A stretch of DNA of 35,888 bases from Lachnospiraceae bacterium UBA935 (GTDB lineage: Bacteria; Bacillota; Clostridia; Lachnospirales; Lachnospiraceae): positions 26,687 to 62,574 of the forward strand of contig DBDJ01000040.1 in assembly GCA_002293525.1 (NCBI GenBank), written 5' to 3'. This document shows, in pieces, positions 6,818 through 15,744 of this stretch; within the stretch, counting starts at the first letter, position 1; every line of letters begins with the position of its first letter. A program made the position numbers and the translations under genes. Below the pieces are notes generated by a model. It saw only the letters and a list, made by a program, of their open reading frames with translations, ran no database searches and was not told the DNA's origin.

Positions 6818-9800
6818 CTATCCATCCTTATTCATGACTAGAAAATCCAAATTAATTGCCGAATAATACCTATTATAAATCTCAAGATTAATTCTTGTAA
6901 ATATCTGATCTGCATCCATTCTATTTACTATCTTCATATATTTTTCGCCCATTTCTTCAGCATCTGGCCAATATGTCATATTCCGCTGTACTCCTCCTTG
7001 GACATCCGCATAAATTTCCCATGGCTGTGAATAATAATCTTCGCCGTGTGAATAGCCGTTTGACGCTGACGGAATAAAAATTCCAACTGCATATTTAAAA
7101 GGTCCAAGTTCTTGATATTGTGTGTAATGACCTGATTCGTGCTGCAAGGTATTGATTCCTTGCTGCACTTTATTCTGATTATTATAATATCCACTACTAA
7201 GTAAGATGAATCCCCCGACAGAAGCTGATCTTTCTAATGGTGATTTAATAACAATCTGCCCTTTATATGCCGATATATAGTTTGAACTCAACACAGCATT
7301 TTCATTTGTGTTGCTTACGTTTAAGTTTTTCAGATCTGTATACAAATCCTCTAAAAAAGTATATCCTGCAATATTAGTAAGCCCTAAATAGGGAGACAAT
7401 CCTGATGCCCCCTTCGGATCAACGTATTTGAACGGATTCCCGTAACAGTAACCATACCAGTTCAGCCGGTCTTTCACCGGGTCTTCACTAATGAATCTGC
7501 CGGTCTCCGGTGAATACTGCCGGTACTGGGCATGACAGAGACCGCTTGACATATCGATCCGGTATCCGGTAAAACCGAAAGGATTATTAAAAGCCGTTTC
7601 CGCCTTTCCTTTTATGACAGGAACGCCAAATTCATCATAGGCCAGCACATCCTCGCGATGTCCGTCCAGCAGCCGGACAGGAGTGCCCACGTGATCACTC
7701 AGACTGCAGAAAGGGTGGTCACCTTCGGACATCAGCAATTCCCGGCCCCAGATAAATCTTTGGTTTTCCTGGCCTTCCGCTGCCAGCAGGGCATTGTAGG
7801 AGCGTGTCATGTCGAGGATATAGCGTGTATCGCGGATCGGATCCGCCGGGCCGGCGGCACTGTCTTGCTGACTGTCGCCAAGGTTTTGGTGTTCCGTTGA
7901 TCTTATACATCTTAATAAACCATCGTAGAGATATTCCGTGCTGTTCCCGGCGGTGACGGCCCCGGCCAAACAACCGGCAGCATCAAAACGATAGTGAGCC
8001 TTAGTAATACCGTTTTCCCTTACCTCTGTCAGGTTGCCCCGCGTGTCATAGCCGTATTCCGTCACGACATCCCCTGTATGGGAGCGAACCAGCTGGCTGC
8101 GCAAATTATAGCCGTATGAGGTGGTGATGCCGTTTCTTTCGCTCCTGATGCGGTTGCCAAGGCTGTCGTACTGATATTTTCGCAAATCCTCTCCGTGCTG
8201 CGCTTCCGTCAGACGGCCAAGAAGATCGTAGTTATAATGGAAACGGCCGCTGTCCGCTGCTGCGCCGCGTCGGTATTTTTCTATTTCAGTGATATTTCCT
8301 GCCGGGTCAAAGTCATAATGAAAGCGATCGGTCAGCTCTCCCTTTACCTGATGGACGAGTTCCGTAACTCTGCCTATGGAATCGGTCATATAGCGGGTAA
8401 CCGTGTCTCCCGGCATAATCCGTTCACACAGCCTGCCCGAGTCATTATAAACATAGCGCGTTGTCCCGGTATCTGAGGACACTTCCTCAAGCTGGCCGGC
8501 GGGACTGTAACGGTAGTTTACCCTATTCCCGTCTGGATAAGTGATTCCAGTGCGGCGGGAAAGAGCATCCCAGTCATAGGATACCATCTTCCCGTCATGG
8601 TCGGTCACCTTGGTCACGCGCCCGAGGGCATCTGTCTCGATAACAGTGGTTCCCAGCCAGTCTCGTACCTCCTGCAGCCGCCGCAGCGGGCCGTACATGA
8701 ATTCTGCCGTCCGTCCGTCAGCATAGCGGACACGTGAAAACCGTCCGCCCTGACTGTATTCATACAGCGTCTCGTATCCATCCCCGTCGGTTTCGGCTGT
8801 CAAGCGGCCATTTCCGTCATAACGGTACGAGGTTACTTCCCCGAGCGGGGTAGTAATCTTTGTCGCTTCCCCGCGACGGCTGTATTCCCAGGCAGTGACC
8901 CTGGCTTCCGGTAAAGCGCCGGGGCGGCCGGCAGCTGTCGTTGATGCAGATTCCGATGCCGTCATGATGTCATCATCAGGATCTTCATAGGCAAGATATT
9001 GCTCCATCCGTGTCAGGCGGCCGGCATCGTCATAGCCGTACCGGGTGATGCCGCCCAGCGGGTCGGTCTCCTGAATGACCTCGCCGGCGGGAGAGTAGAC
9101 GTAAGCAGTCGTACCGCCATTTTCATCGGTATCCGCCACCAGACGGCCCTGTGCGTCATAACGGAATGTCCTTCGGTGTTCCAGTGGATTGGTGACGGCA
9201 GTCACCCGGCCCATACAGTCGTAGGACAGCGCTGTGACACTGTTTTCGCCGTTCCTGATCCGAACTACATTGCTGTCACGGTCATAGGTGTAGTGCTCCT
9301 GGGCACCGTCCTGACGGGTGACAGAGCGCAACTGCCCGCCGGGATAGTACTCGTAGGTCTTTCTGGCACCCAAGGGTTCGGTGACGGCTGACGGCAGGCC
9401 CAGCGGGGTATAAGCATAAACGGTGACATTTCCCAGCGGATCGGTCATGCTTTCTATCTGGCTTGCGGAATTGTAGCAGAACTTAGTTACGCCGCCCTGG
9501 GGATCGGTGACTGTCTCAGGGTTCCCGAGGATGTCATAGGTATACCGGGTAACCGTGCCGTCTGCCTCACGTATCTCGCAGATTCGGTTCATCATGTCAT
9601 ATCCGATCTCGGTCCTGGCTCCTGTCGGGTCGGTGACGGCGGTGATGTTGCCGTTCTCATCATGTTCATATGCCGTAGCGTAGCCTTCTTGATCAATGAC
9701 CCGGGACAAGCGGCCGGCTCCATCGTATATAAACTGCTGTTCATTGCCCAAAGGATCAGTCACTGCGGCCAAGTTCCACCTTAGGTCATAAGAAAACCGG

Positions 9801-11860
9801 GTCTGGCGGCCGCAAGGATCGGTGGCTTCCGAAAGCTTCCCCAGTTCATTGTACTCATAAGAGGTCACACTGCCATCAAAGTCGGTGATCTTGGTCACTT
9901 TGCCGGCGGCGTTGTATTCGTATTCCTGACTATTACCTTCAGCATTGGTGATTTTGATGATATTGTCATTAAGGTCATAAACATAAGCGGTCGGATGACC
10001 TTCCCCGCTGACAGTTCTGATGAGACGGTTCAAGGAATCATATTCCTGCTGCGTCACGCTCCCATTAGCCTCCGTCCGGGAAATAAGGTTGCCGCACCGG
10101 TCATAGGCCAGCCGGATCACGCTTCCGTCCGGCTGGCGGATTTCTGTCGGCAGACCTCTGTCATAGCGAACCTCCCGGGTGTTACCCAGCGGGTCGATCG
10201 ACTTTAAGAGGTTACCATTATCATCATATTCATAGCTGTAGCAACTGCCGTCCGGCTGGCGAATCTGGATGATCCGGCTCTGCTCATCGTATCGGAAGCC
10301 GGTCTTATGGCGCAGGGGATCTGTAACCTCGATCACGTTGCCACGGCTGTCATATCGATAACGGATACGGCCGCCGTTCCGGTCAATGCACTTGCTCTTG
10401 CGGTCCTGGCTGTTATATACGTAGTTTTCTTCCGATACCGCAGCTTCTGTTCCATCATGATAGACTGTCCGGATGTGCCGCAGCTTTCCGTCATGCACAT
10501 AACGGATCCGGCTGCCGTCCTGCTCGGTGAGGACGATGACACGTTCCCGCTTCGCCCCGGCATGATCGGGATATTCATAGCACATCTCGCCACCGTCCGG
10601 GAATATCTGGCTGACAGTGCGGTTCCTGCGGTCATAGCGGTTGGTAACGATGGGGATGCCCCGAGGGCCGGTGACGGTTTCTATCTTACCGTTCTCTTCG
10701 TAACTGTAAGTGCTGACGCCGCCGCCGAAGTCTGTGACACTGTCAAGACGGCCTTCCTGATATGTCAGCTTCAGGCTCCGGCCGACATGGTCGGTGACGG
10801 TTTCCAGCAGCCCCTCCCCGTCATAGGTAAAATACAGGGTACTTCCGGTATCTTCTTCTATCCTGGCAAGGCGAAAGGGATTCCGCTCGGCCGTCCGGGG
10901 AATATCCGGGAGCACGTCTTCGTAGATGAGCGTCAGACCGTTCCCGTTACTGTCTTCCTGACGGGTATTCTTTCCTGTTTCATCAAACAGGTAGAATTGC
11001 CGCTTGCCGGTGACATATCGATAGCCTTCCGCGCTTTTCTCCAGAATGCTCCCGCAGGGACGGACGGGCATGTAAGTGTCGTCCGCGGCTTTCTTGTAGA
11101 TATCTTCGCGGCCGTCTTCCAGAAGGACGGTGGCAGTGCCCTTCTTTTCATTAATGTCAATATAAATCTCAAAATTATGGTTCCAGTCGCTCCCCAGACA
11201 TCCGCTACGCCTGTTCAGGGCATTGTAAAAACGGCGGAACGATACCGGAAACCGACATTTGAGCGCAAAATCCTCTTTCTGGTAAATAAAATTACCAGTG
11301 ACAAGGTTTACCGGATCTTTACTGTAGACGGCTGTGTAGAATTCAATCCCTTTCAACACCCGGCTGTAACTGTCCATATCCTCTACAAGGCCTTCCTTAT
11401 CTGTCTTGAGGATATCTCTCTTTGGCAGAACATCATTTTCCATCCATTTTTCCCAGTCGGTACCGGGTCCTGTAGGGATGGTCGCAATAAGGTTGTCCAC
11501 CATTCCGATGCACGTTTTGGTCATTTCAGTAGATTGCGCTATTTTATTAGCCAAAAGGTTATCGGCAACAGGAAAGTCGTACAGCATTTTTTCTAATCCG
11601 TAAGTAAGCTTGCGCCTCATCGTTTCAAAACCTTCTGCTTTAACTTCAGGATCTGCCGCCTCAAAATCTTCAATATCATTTATAAGGGCTGAATTCCGGG
11701 CATCGGACGGGAGTCCGTTATAAATACCCTGTAACTTGTTTATTTCATTTATTAATGACCGTGTCGTACTGTCAGCGCTGTCCATAAGAAAGGCACCGTT
11801 TCTTAACAGTTCAGTGACTGAACTCATTTTTGCTTCCACTGTTTGGTTTAATTTACTCAT
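6818..11860 (-). CDS. RHS/YD-repeat polymorphic toxin with HExxH metallopeptidase tip
   Basis: 1680-aa secreted-toxin candidate. Residues 1-180 form a helical, signal-less leader of the kind that routes effectors to type VII secretion. DPVNLVTGN (182-190) opens a DUF6531-type RHS entry domain. Dozens of YD repeats (for example YRYDSRGNVIEVTDPL) fill about 290-1420 and should build the RHS cocoon. The core closes with SPETGRFISEDPV and YVDPKG (to 1484), where such proteins cleave themselves. The last 196 residues are the variable tip: H1574-E-S-G-H1578 is a zinc-peptidase HExxH motif, and PWEIYAD (E1615) offers a third ligand. Tip DNA (6818-7409) is visibly more AT-rich than the core, a sign of module exchange. 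The ATG overlaps the preceding stop (ATGA). Peptidase activity is inferred from the motif; the target is unknown. Confidence 0.9.
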   Translation of the reverse strand: MSKLNQTVEAKMSSVTELLRNGAFLMDSADSTTRSLINEINKLQGIYNGLPSDARNSALINDIEDFEAADPEVKAEGFETMRRKLTYGLEKMLYDFPVADNLLANKIAQSTEMTKTCIGMVDNLIATIPTGPGTDWEKWMENDVLPKRDILKTDKEGLVEDMDSYSRVLKGIEFYTAVYSKDPVNLVTGNFIYQKEDFALKCRFPVSFRRFYNALNRRSGCLGSDWNHNFEIYIDINEKKGTATVLLEDGREDIYKKAADDTYMPVRPCGSILEKSAEGYRYVTGKRQFYLFDETGKNTRQEDSNGNGLTLIYEDVLPDIPRTAERNPFRLARIEEDTGSTLYFTYDGEGLLETVTDHVGRSLKLTYQEGRLDSVTDFGGGVSTYSYEENGKIETVTGPRGIPIVTNRYDRRNRTVSQIFPDGGEMCYEYPDHAGAKRERVIVLTEQDGSRIRYVHDGKLRHIRTVYHDGTEAAVSEENYVYNSQDRKSKCIDRNGGRIRYRYDSRGNVIEVTDPLRHKTGFRYDEQSRIIQIRQPDGSCYSYEYDDNGNLLKSIDPLGNTREVRYDRGLPTEIRQPDGSVIRLAYDRCGNLISRTEANGSVTQQEYDSLNRLIRTVSGEGHPTAYVYDLNDNIIKITNAEGNSQEYEYNAAGKVTKITDFDGSVTSYEYNELGKLSEATDPCGRQTRFSYDLRWNLAAVTDPLGNEQQFIYDGAGRLSRVIDQEGYATAYEHDENGNITAVTDPTGARTEIGYDMMNRICEIREADGTVTRYTYDILGNPETVTDPQGGVTKFCYNSASQIESMTDPLGNVTVYAYTPLGLPSAVTEPLGARKTYEYYPGGQLRSVTRQDGAQEHYTYDRDSNVVRIRNGENSVTALSYDCMGRVTAVTNPLEHRRTFRYDAQGRLVADTDENGGTTAYVYSPAGEVIQETDPLGGITRYGYDDAGRLTRMEQYLAYEDPDDDIMTASESASTTAAGRPGALPEARVTAWEYSRRGEATKITTPLGEVTSYRYDGNGRLTAETDGDGYETLYEYSQGGRFSRVRYADGRTAEFMYGPLRRLQEVRDWLGTTVIETDALGRVTKVTDHDGKMVSYDWDALSRRTGITYPDGNRVNYRYSPAGQLEEVSSDTGTTRYVYNDSGRLCERIMPGDTVTRYMTDSIGRVTELVHQVKGELTDRFHYDFDPAGNITEIEKYRRGAAADSGRFHYNYDLLGRLTEAQHGEDLRKYQYDSLGNRIRSERNGITTSYGYNLRSQLVRSHTGDVVTEYGYDTRGNLTEVRENGITKAHYRFDAAGCLAGAVTAGNSTEYLYDGLLRCIRSTEHQNLGDSQQDSAAGPADPIRDTRYILDMTRSYNALLAAEGQENQRFIWGRELLMSEGDHPFCSLSDHVGTPVRLLDGHREDVLAYDEFGVPVIKGKAETAFNNPFGFTGYRIDMSSGLCHAQYRQYSPETGRFISEDPVKDRLNWYGYCYGNPFKYVDPKGASGLSPYLGLTNIAGYTFLEDLYTDLKNLNVSNTNENAVLSSNYISAYKGQIVIKSPLERSASVGGFILLSSGYYNNQNKVQQGINTLQHESGHYTQYQELGPFKYAVGIFIPSASNGYSHGEDYYSQPWEIYADVQGGVQRNMTYWPDAEEMGEKYMKIVNRMDADQIFTRINLEIYNRYYSAINLDFLVMNKDG

Positions 11861-12180
11861 TTACCTGTAATCCTCCCACTTTTTCCTGCTCCCGTTACTA
11901 CTTGTTTTTCTTTTTTTGCCAGATCATGCGCCTCCATCTCTGCCGAGACATCTTGGATCATTGTGGACATTTTCTGGAAGAACTCGGCAATCCTTTCACA
12001 AAGGAGCTGTTCTTCCAAAATATGATCCTTGATCCGGTCGGCACCATCGCCGGCCGATTTAGCCAAGGTTGCATAGATTTCCTGATATAAGGTTGAAATA
12101 TCTTTTATCCCGATGGCACTTTTGGTTACTTGAGCTGTGGTACTTTGAACCTGGCTATAGTTAATATTTATATTGCTCAT
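11857..12180 (-). CDS. Small helical YwqI/WXG100-like toxin partner
   Basis: 107-aa, mostly helical protein without a signal peptide, starting MSNININYSQVQSTTAQV. Its size, the N-terminal I-x-I-x-x-x-x-V pattern and its place directly before a large effector resemble the DUF5344 (YwqI)/WXG100-like partners of type VII effectors in Firmicutes, which pair with the effector's N-terminal helices for export. No WXG motif is visible, so the assignment rests on layout and fold-type impression. AGGAGG precedes the ATG, and its stop overlaps the RHS start by 4 bases, implying translational coupling. The charged C-terminal tail (KKEKQ...GKSGRITGK) is probably disordered. Confidence 0.65.
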   Translation of the reverse strand: MSNININYSQVQSTTAQVTKSAIGIKDISTLYQEIYATLAKSAGDGADRIKDHILEEQLLCERIAEFFQKMSTMIQDVSAEMEAHDLAKKEKQVVTGAGKSGRITGK

Positions 12181-12196
12181 CTTATGCCTCCTGTTG

Positions 12197-12487
12197 TCAT
12201 TGTAAGGTATCTATATTATTTATTGCATCAATGTAGGTATTGATTTCCTGCTCTGTCAGCAAGAATTTCTGTTCTATCACCGGCATGACATAGGCGTCCA
12301 TCATTTCAATGACTTCTTTTACATATTCTGATGTCATAGGAGTATAGTAGTCCCCATCCTTTTTCACCATATCGGTCACCATTTTCGTCAGACTGCTGAT
12401 CTCTTCCAGCTCCTTCTGATGGACTGCGAGAAGCTTCTCCACCACTAAATCATATTCATCTTTTTCCACATTTATATGCTCTGCCAT
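12197..12487 (-). CDS. Small helical protein of the toxin locus
   Basis: 96-aa acidic, all-helical protein (MAEHINVEKDEYDLVVEKL...) with no signal peptide and no family I can name. The length is typical of WXG100-class proteins, but the WXG turn is not visible. It lies 16 bp before the 107-aa gene and has the ribosome site GGAGAAG. By position it is likely a second targeting or chaperone partner of the RHS effector; that is inference. Confidence 0.6.
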   Translation of the reverse strand: MAEHINVEKDEYDLVVEKLLAVHQKELEEISSLTKMVTDMVKKDGDYYTPMTSEYVKEVIEMMDAYVMPVIEQKFLLTEQEINTYIDAINNIDTLQ

Positions 12488-12593
12488 GACTTCTTCTCCT
12501 TATGTACGTCATATTTACATTATATATTTACATTATAATAATTTTGTACTTAACTTTACATTGCCCGATACCGTGGCTTTAGTACTGCAGCTT

Positions 12594-12983
12594 TTACGAA
12601 ACCGGGCGAAACAAAGAAGCGCGCAGGCTCTCAAGCCTGGACAGCTCCGCTTCCTGCTCATCAATAAACCGCTCAAGCTTATTGATCTGTGTATCGATAC
12701 TGGATAACACGCTTTTACTCTTGCTCTCCAGATCTTTCATTTTATTAATCTCCTCATGAAATTCTACTGCCAGTTTATCGGCTATAAGGCCTCGGAATTC
12801 TCCTTCGATAACAACGTCAGTTGTGATCGTACTGCTGAGCATGCGGCTATTGTAGGTACTTTCCCATATACTGTGGCGTATATTCAGGCTTGATTTTGAG
12901 TGCCCGAGACTTACAATGCCATTTTCTGCCCTCCTGATTTTAGCTCTTATAATGTCCATCTGCAAAATAAGTGAATTTTCCAT
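12594..12983 (-). CDS. Coiled-coil DUF5082 (YwqH)-like protein of the toxin locus
   Basis: 129-aa protein with a long C-terminal coiled coil (about 75-122, heptads such as LESKSKSVLSSIDTQINKLERF split over 85-107). Architecture and place as first gene of the locus resemble DUF5082/YwqH proteins that open LXG-type type VII effector operons. The order is then coiled-coil protein, two small helical proteins, large toxin, immunity. No signal peptide. AAAGGAAAGGG precedes the ATG. An AT-rich leader with TATAAT on the minus strand (13041-13036) probably holds the promoter, but no good -35 box is visible. The spacer to the next gene is 106 bp. Family assignment is tentative. Confidence 0.6.
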   Translation of the reverse strand: MENSLILQMDIIRAKIRRAENGIVSLGHSKSSLNIRHSIWESTYNSRMLSSTITTDVVIEGEFRGLIADKLAVEFHEEINKMKDLESKSKSVLSSIDTQINKLERFIDEQEAELSRLESLRASLFRPVS

Positions 12984-13123
12984 GACCCTTTCCTTTCTTG
13001 TGTTTTTACACCAGAATCAAAGATTTATAATTACTATTATAAATATTTTTTTAATAATTTCCATAAATAACCAAAAATAGACATTTTAAATCCAAAAATT
13101 GCACAATCCTTATGCTTTAACAA

Positions 13124-13152
13124 TTGAATTTCGTGTCAATTTCTGATATAAT
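13124..13152 (+). promoter_or_regulatory. Sigma-A promoter of the hemerythrin gene (extended -10)
   Basis: TTGAAT (13124-13129), a 17-bp spacer, then TATAAT (13147-13152) preceded by TGA, an extended -10. It is about 70 bp upstream of the hemerythrin ATG and is one of the cleanest promoters in the window. Confidence 0.75.
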
Positions 13153-13221
13153 GACTATCAGTTTTCCGCTACGGTTTACACCGCCGGGAAACACCAATAA
13201 AGCAAAGGAACGCAACCGTAT

Positions 13222-13704
13222 ATGAAGGAAAACCATACCCCAGGCAAAGAGAATCAGAATAAATCATCTCCTATCATGCTGCACAATACGATGTTAATCG
13301 TGTGGGACGCAAAATACAATCTAGGCATCCCCATCCTTGACGAACAGCACCGGGGAATTGTAACGACCATCAATTCTTTACATTTTGCCATTCAAAATCA
13401 TTTCAGCGATAACATGCTGATGCCGGTCATCCATATGATGAACGACTATACGCGGATTCATTTTGAGGTTGAGGAGGCTTTTATGGAGCGGCTTGATCCT
13501 GTCCATGCCGGGCGGCACCGTGAGCTGCATAAAGAACTGTTAGAGAAGCTGTCATATATCGGCAAACAGAGCCTGATGAATCACGATCCCCAGCAATTTT
13601 TAGGCTTATTAAAAAGCTGGTGGCTCACTCATATTTGCAACGAAGATCTGATATACCGTGACCATCTGCCGGCACCATCGTCAAACCACAGTCTTGGGAG
13701 CTAA
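13222..13704 (+). CDS. Bacteriohemerythrin
   Basis: 160-aa cytoplasmic di-iron protein that binds oxygen reversibly; in anaerobes such proteins act in oxygen sensing, storage or detoxification. All seven iron ligands are visible: H43 (DEQH), H80 and E84 (HFEVE), H99 and H103 (HRELH), H137 and D142 (HICNED), with the family's W28 and Y32 upstream. The first 24 residues are a polar, probably disordered lead. It stands alone on the plus strand, diverging from the toxin locus, behind a strong promoter. AAAGGA precedes the ATG. Confidence 0.93.
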   Translation: MKENHTPGKENQNKSSPIMLHNTMLIVWDAKYNLGIPILDEQHRGIVTTINSLHFAIQNHFSDNMLMPVIHMMNDYTRIHFEVEEAFMERLDPVHAGRHRELHKELLEKLSYIGKQSLMNHDPQQFLGLLKSWWLTHICNEDLIYRDHLPAPSSNHSLGS

Positions 13705-13788
13705 TGGTTATAGTTCAGACCACCGCGAACAGTAACAGCTAATAACGAGCTTATAAATTCAGGGCTTATAAATTTATAACGTTAATAC

Positions 13789-13817
13789 TTGTCTATTCTA
13801 GCTAAAAATGCTAAACT
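13789..13817 (+). promoter_or_regulatory. Promoter of the small membrane protein gene
   Basis: TTGTCT (13789-13794), a 17-bp spacer and TAAACT (13812-13817), preceded by TGC as an extended -10. It lies 35 bp before the chosen GTG start. Confidence 0.5.
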
Positions 13818-13852
13818 TATTGTTATACACCGATGGAAACAGGAGGATGACC

Positions 13853-14329
13853 GTGAGCACACCTATTATCGTAATGATTATTATACTGGCGGTTCTTGTC
13901 GTCGCTGTTGCGGCTCTTTATTTTTTTGGCCGCAGAGCACAGAAGAAGCAGGATGCCCAAAAAGAACAGATGGAGGCCATGAAGCAGACCATATCCATGC
14001 TGATCATCGATAAAAAGCGGATGAAAGTGAAAGAATCGGGGCTTCCTCAGGTAGTCATCGACCAGACCCCAAAACTTCTCCGGGGTTCCAAACTTCCCAT
14101 TATCAAAGCCAAGGTAGGTTCGCAGATCATGTCTCTGGTATGTGACGACAAGATCTTTGATTCCGTTCCCGTGAAAAAAGAAGTAAAGGCAGTCGTCAGC
14201 GGGATCTATATTACCGAAGTAAAGGGACTGCACGGGAAAGTCGCCCCCGCCCCCGCCAAGAAAAAAGGCTTCTTTAAACGCACCTTGGAAAAAGCCCAAG
14301 AAAAAGCCGGTGCCAAGCCGATCAAATAA
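13853..14329 (+). CDS. Single-pass membrane protein of unknown function
   Basis: 158 aa. One N-terminal membrane helix (about 4-26, IIVMIIILAVLVVAVAALYF) is followed by a basic region, a short coiled segment (29-55) and a compact beta-type domain (about 65-130). The C terminus is Lys/Ala/Pro-rich. I prefer the GTG at 13853 because AGGAGG ends 6 bases before it; a start at 13808 would place a needless polar lead inside the promoter. I do not recognise the family. It converges on the DUF1934 gene 36 bp away, and no clear terminator is seen between them. Confidence 0.75.
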   Translation: MSTPIIVMIIILAVLVVAVAALYFFGRRAQKKQDAQKEQMEAMKQTISMLIIDKKRMKVKESGLPQVVIDQTPKLLRGSKLPIIKAKVGSQIMSLVCDDKIFDSVPVKKEVKAVVSGIYITEVKGLHGKVAPAPAKKKGFFKRTLEKAQEKAGAKPIK

Positions 14330-14365
14330 CCGTACCGATAGCGATTAGGCCTGGAGCAGTCCGGT

Positions 14366-14815
14366 TCATCCCTGAAGGGAAAAGCCGCTGCTCTGCTGTG
14401 CCCTGACATCCACGCTGATGGTACAGTTTGCCATATGGATGTAATTGACATCTAGGCTGTATTCTACCTGAACCAGGATCCGTTCCTCTTCTTCGGTCAT
14501 CCTGACTTTACCGGTATCGACCCCGACGATGATTTCACCGTAGGGAGTTGCATAATTGGTGATGTTTTTCTTTTTTTCCTCAAACACCATATGTACATTG
14601 ACCATACCTTTTTTGGTGACTTCCAGATAGTCTTCACGGAACTTTATCCGGTTTTCGATGGCCTCTTCCGCTCCTTCGCTCACTTCGTCGTAAACAATAT
14701 AATGATTACCGTCGATCTGAAAATATTCGGCCGGTGTGATGGTCTCAATCGCCTGGTTATCTTCTCCCGCTTCATACTGCAGACCTTTTAACGTAAGCAG
14801 CACTTCTTTTGTCAT
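14366..14815 (-). CDS. DUF1934 (YwiB-like) beta-barrel protein
   Basis: 149-aa cytoplasmic protein of the DUF1934/YwiB family, small calycin-like beta-barrels of unknown function that often sit beside murI or argS in Firmicutes. The family's features are visible: an N-terminal strand MTKEVLLTLKGLQ, an alternating beta pattern throughout, and TPYGEIIVGVDT in the second half. It begins 12 bp after murI with AAGGGGGAAA before its ATG, so it is co-transcribed with murI. Confidence 0.8.
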   Translation of the reverse strand: MTKEVLLTLKGLQYEAGEDNQAIETITPAEYFQIDGNHYIVYDEVSEGAEEAIENRIKFREDYLEVTKKGMVNVHMVFEEKKKNITNYATPYGEIIVGVDTGKVRMTEEEERILVQVEYSLDVNYIHMANCTISVDVRAQQSSGFSLQG

Positions 14816-14827
14816 GATATTTCCCCC

Positions 14828-15694
14828 TTAGTATTCTTCAATGTTCACTATCTTAGCTGACAGAAATCCGTACTTTATTATTGAAGCCGCAAATTTCTTG
14901 AATTTTTCGGCACCGTCACTGACATAAAACCGGTACCGGTCTTCTTCCAGAGCCATTTCATTGGCATGTAAGGTTTCATTTGGTAATTTACTTTCTGTCT
15001 CATTCCGACTGTATAATAGCCGGCTTCTGACCAGCAATTCCTTCAGTTCCATGGCTGTTTCATAGGCCGGATTTACCAATGTTACTTTTTCGCCCATGAT
15101 TTTGCCCACGGTAGAACGGATCAGCGGATAATGTGTGCACCCCAATATCAGGGTATCGATCCCGGTAACAATCAGCTCACTCAGATACCTCCGGGCAATC
15201 TCATCCGTCACCGCATCATGAAGCAGGCCCTCTTCCACGAGCGGGACAAACAAAGGACAGGCTTTGCCGATTACGGTAGCCTTATGATTCAGTTTGGTTA
15301 TGTATCGGGAATAGATGCCGCTGGAAACTGTCACTTCGGTGCCGATAATGCCGATCTTACCGTTTCTGGTAGTATCTGCCGCTACTTTTGCGCCCGGCTT
15401 TACCACGCCGATCATCGGGATGTCCGATTTCTTTTCCAGTTCGTCCAGTGCTACCGCACTGGCCGTATTGCAGGCAACGACAATGGCTTTCACCTGATTG
15501 GCTTCCAAGAAACGGACAATCTGCTCAGAATATCTGGTTACGGTTTCCTGAGACTTATTGCCGTAAGGAACCCGCGCCGTATCACCGAAATATATTATTT
15601 TTTCATCAGGGAGCTGACGCATGATTTCCCTTACCACCGTAAGGCCCCCTATTCCCGAATCAAAAACCCCTATCGGGGATCCTTTATCTGCCAT
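14828..15694 (-). CDS. murI: Glutamate racemase
   Basis: 288-aa cytoplasmic enzyme that converts L-glutamate to D-glutamate for the peptidoglycan stem peptide. Seen: D12 in VFDSGIGG, catalytic C75 in VACNTAS, catalytic C186 and H188 in GCTHYPLI, and the FGDTARVPYG motif. The frame is open to an ATG at 15733, but that codon has only a poor ribosome site. The ATG at 15694 (MADKGSPIG) has AAAGGA 7 bases before it and fits the family's start. It lies in the ispE-gntR-134aa-murI-DUF1934 run. Confidence 0.93.
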   Translation of the reverse strand: MADKGSPIGVFDSGIGGLTVVREIMRQLPDEKIIYFGDTARVPYGNKSQETVTRYSEQIVRFLEANQVKAIVVACNTASAVALDELEKKSDIPMIGVVKPGAKVAADTTRNGKIGIIGTEVTVSSGIYSRYITKLNHKATVIGKACPLFVPLVEEGLLHDAVTDEIARRYLSELIVTGIDTLILGCTHYPLIRSTVGKIMGEKVTLVNPAYETAMELKELLVRSRLLYSRNETESKLPNETLHANEMALEEDRYRFYVSDGAEKFKKFAASIIKYGFLSAKIVNIEEY

Positions 15695-15744
15695 TGATAT
15701 TCCTTTCAACGTTATCTGAATCGTATTGTTCATTTCCTATTATA

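Noticed and set aside
10307..11596. 429-aa open frame on the plus strand
   Set aside because: Antisense to the RHS core, whose YD-repeat coding on the minus strand is unmistakable. It has no ribosome site, and its residues show the typical pattern of a complement-strand shadow.
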